A stretch of DNA of 64,000 bases from Kibdelosporangium sp. MJ126-NF4 (lineage in GTDB: Bacteria > Actinomycetota > Actinomycetes > Mycobacteriales > Pseudonocardiaceae), in NCBI RefSeq assembly GCF_000826545.1, contig NZ_CDME01000002.1:744001-808000 (forward strand), given 5' to 3'. The position numbers and the translations under genes are program-made. Shown here in pieces: positions 58,631 to 64,000 of the stretch. Every line of letters begins with the position of its first letter. The stretch's first letter is position 1. The notes under the pieces are model-generated. The model searched no databases. It was not told the origin of the DNA and worked only from the letters and a program-made list of their open reading frames with translations.

Positions 58631-59619
58631 ATGAGTTGTCGGGCGCGTGTGGCGCTGATGTGGAGTTGTTCGCGGACGGTGTCGGCGGAGACCGGTCGGT
58701 TGTGGGTGGCCCAGTGATGTTCGTTGATCTTGATGACCTGGTCGAGTTGGTCATCGGCGTCGGGTTCTGAGCGCGGCAGTGTGTTCGCGACGGTGGCGCT
58801 TGATTCTTGGAACGCTGCCGGAGGGCAGGTGACCAGGCCTGGGGTATGACCTTCCGCAGGCGCGGGGTGGGTGCCTATTCGTTGGCAGGCTTCGCGGGCG
58901 AAGGGGGCTGTGTTGAGCATCCATACGAGGTCTGCGGGTGCGTCGCGTTTCCAGTGGCTGCCGTATTCGGTGTGGAGTTGGGTGCGTGCTCGGCGGATGT
59001 GGGCTTCCATGTCGAGGGCGTCGTGGTAGTCGGCGATCTGCCAGAGGACCATGCGGCGCCAGAGTAGCCACGTGCGCCAGGGGGAGAGCAACCAGCGGCC
59101 GAGCGGGATCCGGTCTCGGCTGAGTCCGGCCGCGAGTCCGGTCTGCCGGAGGAGGACTGCTCGTCCGGCTTCGACCATGGCGAGGAGCATGACGGGTGCT
59201 GCGGCGTGCAGGCCGACGGCGATGGGGTCGGGTCATCCTGCGGAGACGTTGGCGGCGACGGTGCCGATGGTGAGTAGTCGGGCGAGTTGGCGGAGCCAGC
59301 CGACGGGGTGGCCGGTCCAGGCGAGGATCAGGTCGAGGGTGATCACGCCGACGAGTCCGCCGTCGATCCCGATTGGCACGAGGTGCGGAAACGGCACGCC
59401 GAGTTCAGCGGCTTTGGTGGCGATGGTCGTGTAGGAGCCGATCGCGCCGTAAGCGGCCAGTGCTGCGGCCATGATGATCGCTGCGCTCAGAGCGAGGCGC
59501 TGTCCGATGCTGAGCCGGTTGATCATGTTGGTGTGCTTTCGCTCGTGCGGGTGTTGGTCGCGGTCCGGACTTGGTCGGCTTGTCGTGCGTGGTGCGGCCT
59601 CTGTCGGTGTGGTCGTCAC
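58631..59619 (-). pseudogene. DUF2637 membrane protein gene with in-frame TGA and truncated 3' end
   Basis: Reads from ATG 59619: two hydrophobic helices (LALSAAIIMAAALAAYGAIG and IDGGLVGVITLDLILAW), then VAANVSAG and an in-frame TGA at 59235-59233. The same frame continues perfectly with PDPIAVGLHAAAPVMLLAMV and a long basic, helical part (YHDALDMEAHIRRARTQLH). The family has Trp at the stop position, so this is a TGG-to-TGA nonsense change. The 3' end runs into the ISL3 relic at about 58630 after ATRARQLM. DUF2637 proteins belong to actinomycete plasmids and integrative elements and are thought to take part in transfer or replication control. It lies downstream of the integrase and AbrB genes on the same strand. 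Confidence 0.7.
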
Positions 59620-59686
59620 ATGACTGGAGCCCGGTTCGGGGTTCGCTTTTGGACAGTGGGTCCGGACTCGGATGGTCGATGGGAGG

Positions 59687-60715
59687 TCATGTTGGCCTGC
59701 CCAAGGGGTGTGGTTCGCCGGTGAGGGCGGCTACTGCGGTGGCGATTTCTTCGAGGGCGGCTCGTACGTACGTGGTGGTTGTTCCGGCGTCTCCGGCGCT
59801 GTCGGTGTGTCCGGCGAAAGCTCGCGCGATGGCGTAGCCGAAGTTGCGTTCGACCCAGGTGAGGGTGGTGTGTCGCAGCCAGTGGATGGAGATTTGCTAG
59901 GTGGCCACCCATGGCAACTGCCGTCCGATGCGGACCCAGAAGTGGTCGTAGCGGCGGGTGGTGATCGGTGTTCCGTTGGCGTAGCGGAGGAGTTGTCCGT
60001 CGCGTGGTGTGTGGCGGGTTTCGCCGTGTTGTACGAGGTGGGTCATGAGGGTGGGGGAGACGGGTTGCCAGCGGACCGTTTCGCCTTTTTCCCGGAGGAA
60101 GATGAGGCTTTGGTCGGTGTCGAGGTCTTGTGGTCGGAGTGCGAGTGCGCCGCCGCGGCGGCAGGCGGTTTCGGTGTGCAGGCGCAGGATCAACGTGTCC
60201 AGGGCTGGGTCGTTGCCGGTCGACCCGGCGACTTGGTTGATCTCGGCAAGCTTGGTGTCGGCGACGGCTCGTCTGGTGGAGGGGAGTCGTCGTGGTTTGG
60301 CGACTTTCTTGGCCGGGTTGGCGGCGGGGCTGATGAGTTCGTCGTCTTCGGCGTGCCGGTAGAGGCAACGCAGTGCGGCGACGAGGTGTTCGCCCGCGCT
60401 GTGGCCGCCGCGGGCGTTGCGTCGGGCGATGACATTGAGCTTGACGTGCTCGACCAACTGCTTGATCTGGGATGGTGTGGGTTCGTCCAGGCGCCGGTTG
60501 CCCCAGTGGTCGAGGATCCGGTTCCAGTAGGAGCTGTAGACGCGGCGGGTTCCGTCGGTGACCGCGGCGGAGACGATCGGGATGTACTCGCTGAAGGTCG
60601 GGGCGGCAGGTCGGGCGGCTGGTGTGTTGAGGAGGTCTTCTGGGCTGATGCCCATGCGGCTCAACAGCAGCCGGGCGGCGTCGAGTTCAGCCGGTGTGGA
60701 CGGTGTGGTGGTCAT
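59687..60715 (-). pseudogene. Tyrosine integrase with in-frame TAG before the catalytic box
   Basis: From ATG 60715 the frame encodes a core-binding domain (VYSSYWNRILDHWGNRRLDE) and the first catalytic Arg (HTETACRRGGALALRPQDLD). A TAG stop at 59899-59897 follows WVAT. The same frame then continues with SIHWLRHTTLTWVERNFGYA, AFAGHTD, TTTTYVRA and a natural TGA at 59687. The stop replaces what should be CAG or another sense codon and cuts off the His-x-x-Arg, the second His and the nucleophilic Tyr. The truncated protein of 272 residues cannot recombine DNA. It is coupled to the AbrB-like gene by an ATGA overlap, an arrangement often seen in actinomycete elements. Confidence 0.75.
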
Positions 60716-61164
60716 GGAAGATCACCTGCCAGAAGGACATCGAGCACCGCGGGCGGGTACACCGTCAGCGTCTGCTGGTCGACGTCTGCGGCGAGGAGGA
60801 TTCGGTCGCCGGTGCGTAGGCCGATCCGGTGGCGGACCAGGGCTGGGAGTTGGAGGTGACCGTCCTTGGTGATCATGGTCACGGGGCACTCGTTGGGGTG
60901 AATCATCAAGCGGCCGTTGGCTTCCCGGCATGCGAGACCGGTGCCTGTGGACCAGTCGAGTGCAGCGATCTTGGCTCGGTCGGCGACCCGGCCGTGGCAG
61001 TCGATCGTGGCCAACCCATACAGCGCGGTGCTAGACCGGGTCAGGGCAGGCGCGATCGGCAGGGGCAGTGGGAGCCGCGCGGCTGCCGTGCTCGGGATGA
61101 CCGGACGGGTAGTCGGGAGGACTACCGCTGAAATGACTGAACCGGTCACGACAACCACCGCCAT
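60712..61164 (-). CDS. AbrB/SpoVT-type DNA-binding domain protein, integrase partner
   Basis: About 150 residues from ATG 61164; an upstream in-frame start at 61209 is possible. The C-terminal half carries a swapped-hairpin beta domain pattern (TMITKDGHLQLPALVRHRIG, LRTGDRILLAADVDQQTLTV). The N-terminal half (STALYGLATIDCHGRVADRA) is the conserved partner domain seen in such proteins. Its TGA overlaps the start of the broken integrase. The likely role is regulation of the integrase or of element excision. It looks intact, although its target gene is dead. Confidence 0.7.
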   Translation of the reverse strand: MAVVVVTGSVISAVVLPTTRPVIPSTAAARLPLPLPIAPALTRSSTALYGLATIDCHGRVADRAKIAALDWSTGTGLACREANGRLMIHPNECPVTMITKDGHLQLPALVRHRIGLRTGDRILLAADVDQQTLTVYPPAVLDVLLAGDLP

Positions 61165-61285
61165 GGGTGGTACGTGACCGGTTTGAAGTGGTTGAGCGCG
61201 CTCAGGCACTCACTCGTGAGATGTAGCAGGTGTGCTACGTCGACGTGTCCGAGGGAGACATCGAACACCCGGAGGATTTGGAGTC

Positions 61286-61556
61286 ATGGCGGCACCACGG
61301 AAGTACCCGGACGAGTTGCGTGAGCGGGCGACGCGTCTGGCGGTTGAGGCGAGGCGGGAGTCAGCGTAGGCCGCGGGGGCGATCAAGCGGATCGCCGACC
61401 AGCTTCGGTGTGCACCCTGAAGCGTTGCGGACGTGGGTGAAACAGGCCGAGACCGATGAGGGGACACGGCCGGGGACGACGTCGACCGAGGCGGCCAGGG
61501 TCGCTGAGTTGGAACGTGAGGTGCGTGAGCTGCGCCGGGCGAGTCGGCCGATCCGT
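61286..61556 (+). pseudogene. IS3-family transposase OrfA fragment
   Basis: ATG 61286 with GGAGG upstream begins MAAPRKYPDELRERATRLAV. An in-frame TAG follows EARRESA, then AAGAIKRIADQL, a frameshift, and VHPEALRTWVKQAETDEG to the leucine-zipper-like VAELEREVRELRRA. This is a typical OrfA helix-turn-helix protein, inactivated by a stop and a shift. OrfB is absent; sequence after 61556 belongs to other relics. Confidence 0.7.
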
Positions 61557-61809
61557 GCACCGCGCTGCAGCAAGGCGGCCACACATACGCTGCATAGAGG
61601 CAACGCTCTCCAGACGGTAACCCGGTTGCCCACTGAATCGACGCCACAGAGACCTCGATGTGGACAAGCGGATGAGACCAGGGACGTGCCCCCGCTGGCA
61701 GTTTCGATGTCGGCTCCACTGGGTCTGAACTCTACGCCGTCTTGTGCCGCAACAACCGCCACGGTTGACGCGCCGAGACCCGTTCGCCGGAACGAAGCAC
61801 GACCATGGC

Positions 61810-62360
61810 ACGTGAAATCCAACGCAGCCTGGAAACGTCCCTACGTCCACTGTGGCACGCAACTGCTCGGCTGTCCACACGTCATCCACCAGCAACAGCG
61901 TTCGGCCTTGGTCTTTCAGCAGTGCACCCAGGTAGGTGCCGGCCTGCTCCGGGCGCGTGATGCCTGGGCGCTGGTTCTCGATCTGTTCGCTGACGTCATT
62001 GACGACGTCAGCGAGCGCGGCGCCCGATACTTCCTGGCCCACTATGACGTAGTAGATCTTGTCGAACGCTTGGTCAATCTCCGGACGCTGGCATACCTCA
62101 AGGGCCAGCGTTGTTTTGCCGAAGCCGCCAGCGCCGGTAATTCCGGTGGTGATGCCGACCTTTTTGTCGGACTTTCCGTCCAAGAGGTGCTGGATGATCC
62201 GTTCAGTGAGGTCTGGCCTAAAGGTTGGCCCGTAATGATCAAGGGCGTTGGCGGGAATGGGTAAACGGCGGCGGTGTGCGTGGTTGGGGCGGCTGGCCAT
62301 GACCGCCTGACCGGCCTCCCTGACCACACGATCCGCCGCTGTTGCCCATCCCGTCAACAC
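61810..62360 (-). pseudogene. NB-ARC (STAND) ATPase, N-terminal fragment
   Basis: The minus strand encodes LPIPANALDHYGPTFRPDL, then the P-loop GITGAGGFGKTTLA and Walker B GRTLLLVDDVW. These are the front of an NB-ARC nucleotide-binding domain as in actinomycete signal-transduction STAND proteins, regulators or defence factors. After WTAEQLR the expected TTR sensor region is gone and the frame degenerates towards the IS3 fragment. The sensor, WD40 or TPR part is lost. Confidence 0.65.
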
Positions 62361-62646
62361 TCCTGATCATTACGGGACAACCTTTAGCAGGATCAGCCCA
62401 GGTGAACCCGGGGAAGTTGGATGAGATGAGGTCTCAGACATACCCTGGATCGCCTCCATAAAATTCAGATTCACCCAAATGGCTCAGTTTGGCTTATGAT
62501 TCGGGACTTTCGGCCCATCCTTGTAACGTTTAATAGCGCGGCAGCGAAAAAGGGTACTGAGGTGTCACAAAAGGCGAAACTGGATAAATTGCCCGATATC
62601 CGCTTGCAGGGCACCTAAACCCTTATGGGGCTGACAAGATGGCTAA
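62361..62646. other. A/T-richer non-coding region
   Basis: No gene is recognised. This stretch is clearly less GC-rich than its surroundings (for example TTGTAACGTTTAATAGCG at about 62522) and probably contains the promoter for the small genes to the right. Confidence 0.4.
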
Positions 62647-62760
62647 AACAACATTAAGTGCACTGAGTGCGGCACGCAGCACGCCGGCAGTTGGAGCGCG
62701 ACCCAGTGCCCTGACTGCGCCAAGAAGGCAGGTCAGTCAGAATCCGACCTGGATGACTGA
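62647..62760 (+). pseudogene. Zinc-ribbon mini-protein remnant
   Basis: A frame reading NNIKCTECGTQHAGSWSATQ, then CPDCAKKAGQSESDLDD, ends at TGA 62758. Two CxxC pairs form a rubredoxin-type zinc knuckle. A TAA at 62644 lies three codons before the first Cys-containing segment. ATG 62639 is in a neighbouring frame, so a one-base indel has probably separated start and body. Confidence 0.4.
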
Positions 62761-62820
62761 CTTCTACCAGTCCGATCAATCCAGCCGTCAGCCCAAGCCG
62801 CGAACCGACAGGAGAACCCA

Positions 62821-62988
62821 ATGCCCATGAACCTTCCCCCGGAACCGGCCGCGATCATCAAGAGCATCAACGACATCCAGGACGGCGCGGAAGCCGACGC
62901 GGAAGCCCGCAAGCTGCGGGACAAGATCAAGAACGACATGGAACAGGGTGTTGACCAGAGCAACCGGCCCACCACGAGCGGCAAGTGA
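62821..62988 (+). CDS. Small hypothetical acidic helical protein, 55 residues
   Basis: ATG 62821, with AGGAGA 6-11 bases upstream; a second ATG follows two codons later. The sequence is charged and helical (EARKLRDKIKNDMEQGVDQS) without cysteines or membrane segments. The next gene starts five bases after its TGA, which suggests a two-gene operon. No homologue is recognised from memory. Confidence 0.5.
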   Translation: MPMNLPPEPAAIIKSINDIQDGAEADAEARKLRDKIKNDMEQGVDQSNRPTTSGK

Positions 62989-62992
62989 TCTG

Positions 62993-63601
62993 ATGTCCGA
63001 TCGGCAGGCGTACCACGCATCTACTATCGAGTGGTCCCGCATCCGCGTCTTCGCACAGCGCGTTGCTAGAGAAACACGTACGCCTGCAGAGCAAGGCATC
63101 TCCTACACCACCACGGCGTATCAGACCGTGACCAAGCAGGTCGAGGTGAAGTACGGCATCTTCAATCTGTTCACCAAGCCCGAGCGGACGAGCGAACGGG
63201 TAGAGGTCAACAAGCAGGTCGATGTGGTTGGACGCCATTGGGTTCTCGAACGACGCAACCACCACATCGAACAGACCACGATGGAACGGACCAACCAGGA
63301 GACCACTCACGAACAGCACTTTGTCGTGTTGCTCGCGGACGGCAGCCTGAAGAAAGTCATCCTGATAGAGACGGAGAACGTGAACACGGCACACGGCCGC
63401 TATACGTTCTTCTCCATCCACGAGCACACCGTGCACGACCTCAGCACAAGCGACGTGGAAGCCATGGACTTCGAGAAGCGTCACTACTCGACTACCAAGG
63501 CTCACGTCCAAAACTGGGGTGACCGCGAACCCGGCAAGCAGTTGTTAAGCCACGCCAAGGGTGTCGGCCTCACCAAAGCGCTCAAGCGTCTGCTGGCGTA
63601 A
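62993..63601 (+). CDS. Hypothetical protein, 202 residues
   Basis: ATG 62993, five bases after the preceding stop. The protein is hydrophilic, rich in Thr, Val, Glu and His, with many short beta-like stretches (TVTKQVEVKYGIFNLFTKPE, YTFFSIHEHTVHDLS) and no signal peptide or transmembrane helix. It is less GC-biased than the biosynthetic genes. The family is not recognised. Coupled to the 55-residue gene, it may form a small module of the mobile region. Confidence 0.6.
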   Translation: MSDRQAYHASTIEWSRIRVFAQRVARETRTPAEQGISYTTTAYQTVTKQVEVKYGIFNLFTKPERTSERVEVNKQVDVVGRHWVLERRNHHIEQTTMERTNQETTHEQHFVVLLADGSLKKVILIETENVNTAHGRYTFFSIHEHTVHDLSTSDVEAMDFEKRHYSTTKAHVQNWGDREPGKQLLSHAKGVGLTKALKRLLA

Positions 63602-64000
63602 CGTTCACGGCTGCAATCGCCGGCCGCGCGCGGCAGCTACTGGACTGCGTCTCCGAGGAGCTCCCGAACCTGGCCCAGTTGAGGTAGGAACCGTATTCGA
63701 CCGAAACGGAGCTCGTACCAGGCCACGGTGGCTATCCGTCTCGGCCACTGTAGACAGTCCGGACGCTGGGCCTGCGCACACAGGCCCACAAGGCCCCGTT
63801 CCAGGCATATTCGGTTCCTACCCCAACGCGAAGCCCTCGGCGTCGTCGCGATCGGCATCGAACTGGTCGACCCGCCCCGGCCCGCCTGACTCCCACCACG
63901 GGCAGGTCCCTCGGCAGTCGCCGATCACGCGACCGCCGGGGGACACACACCGCCCCGGACCTGGTGCCCGAGGCGAACAACAACCTGTCCGGGGTGGTGC
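63602..64000. other. Right edge, no gene supported
   Basis: A minus-strand frame ending at 63637 (RIRFLPQLGQVRELLGDAVQ) looks weakly protein-like, but it has no convincing start, domain or codon bias. Nothing else is recognisable up to the window end. Confidence 0.35.

Noticed and set aside
59233..59899. Recoding of TGA/TAG (selenocysteine or pyrrolysine) in DUF2637 and integrase
   Set aside because: The stops replace ordinary Trp and a probable Gln, no SECIS-like hairpin was seen, and neighbouring genes are also decayed. Simple nonsense mutation is more economical.
61230..62264. A 344-codon plus-strand frame over the IS3 and NB-ARC relics
   Set aside because: Only its first part matches IS3 OrfA, in a shifted frame; the rest is antisense to the NB-ARC fragment.
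1..64000. tRNA, rRNA or known riboswitch genes
   Set aside because: No cloverleaf-type arms with conserved GTTCGA loops, rRNA motifs or riboswitch cores were recognised by eye. A covariance-model scan would be needed to be certain.

Overview
This 64 kb window comes from a high-GC actinomycete. The evidence is the strongly G/C-ending codon use, a modular type I PKS, XRE-TPR and WYL regulators, and DUF2637/integrase/AbrB plasmid-type genes. The gene mix would suit Pseudonocardiales, but the sequence alone does not name a genus. It is mostly accessory DNA: three natural-product regions separated by decayed mobile elements and broken genes.

Region 1 (1-20570, + strand): the end of a modular polyketide synthase. 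One PKS protein is cut by the window edge and contributes a KS-AT-DH-KR-ACP module. A second giant PKS carries a fully reducing module, two non-reducing modules and a thioesterase. It reads in frame, with no stop, into a cytochrome P450. An Lsd18-like flavin epoxidase follows. The polyketide therefore ends in an unreduced beta-keto/delta-keto unit and is probably oxidised after release.

Region 2 (20571-26948): remnants (GH2-like, aminoglycoside phosphotransferase, radical SAM maturase, aldo/keto reductase, PAF-acetylhydrolase, MFS) around an intact divergent pair, a WYL regulator and an FAD-linked oxidase, with a palindromic operator candidate between them.

Region 3 (26949-39852, - strand apart from one ACP): a hybrid isoprenoid pathway. 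It encodes a GGPP-synthase homologue translationally coupled to a SAM methyltransferase, a phytoene/squalene-synthase-like enzyme, a TDO-like heme protein, a P450, an acetolactate-synthase-like ThDP enzyme, a stand-alone ACP, an acyl-AMP ligase, a YceI polyisoprenoid-binding protein, an SRPBCC-like protein, a KAS III and a cupin-like protein. The methyltransferase/GGPP-synthase pair recalls the homo-IPP chemistry reported for longestin (KS-505a).

Region 4 (39853-44916, - strand): a dead IS110 element, two small coupled unknown genes, a tyrosine integrase and an XRE-TPR regulator. The regulator faces region 5 across an 18-bp perfect palindrome.

Region 5 (44917-56262, + strand): a tight operon of GGPP synthase, ispH, dxs, ispG, three tandem paralogous C-methyltransferase-like genes, a class I terpene cyclase, a P450 and a multi-pass membrane protein. 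It combines its own MEP-pathway supply with three methyltransferases and a cyclase, so it may make methylated (non-C5n) terpenoids. TTA codons in five of its genes suggest bldA-type control. I consider this, with region 3, the most interesting system here.

Region 6 (56263-64000): a graveyard of mobile DNA (YcnI and MFS fragments, APH remnant, ISL3 and IS3 remnants, DUF2637 and integrase genes each with an in-frame stop, an AbrB-like gene, an NB-ARC ATPase fragment) and two small unknown genes near the right edge.
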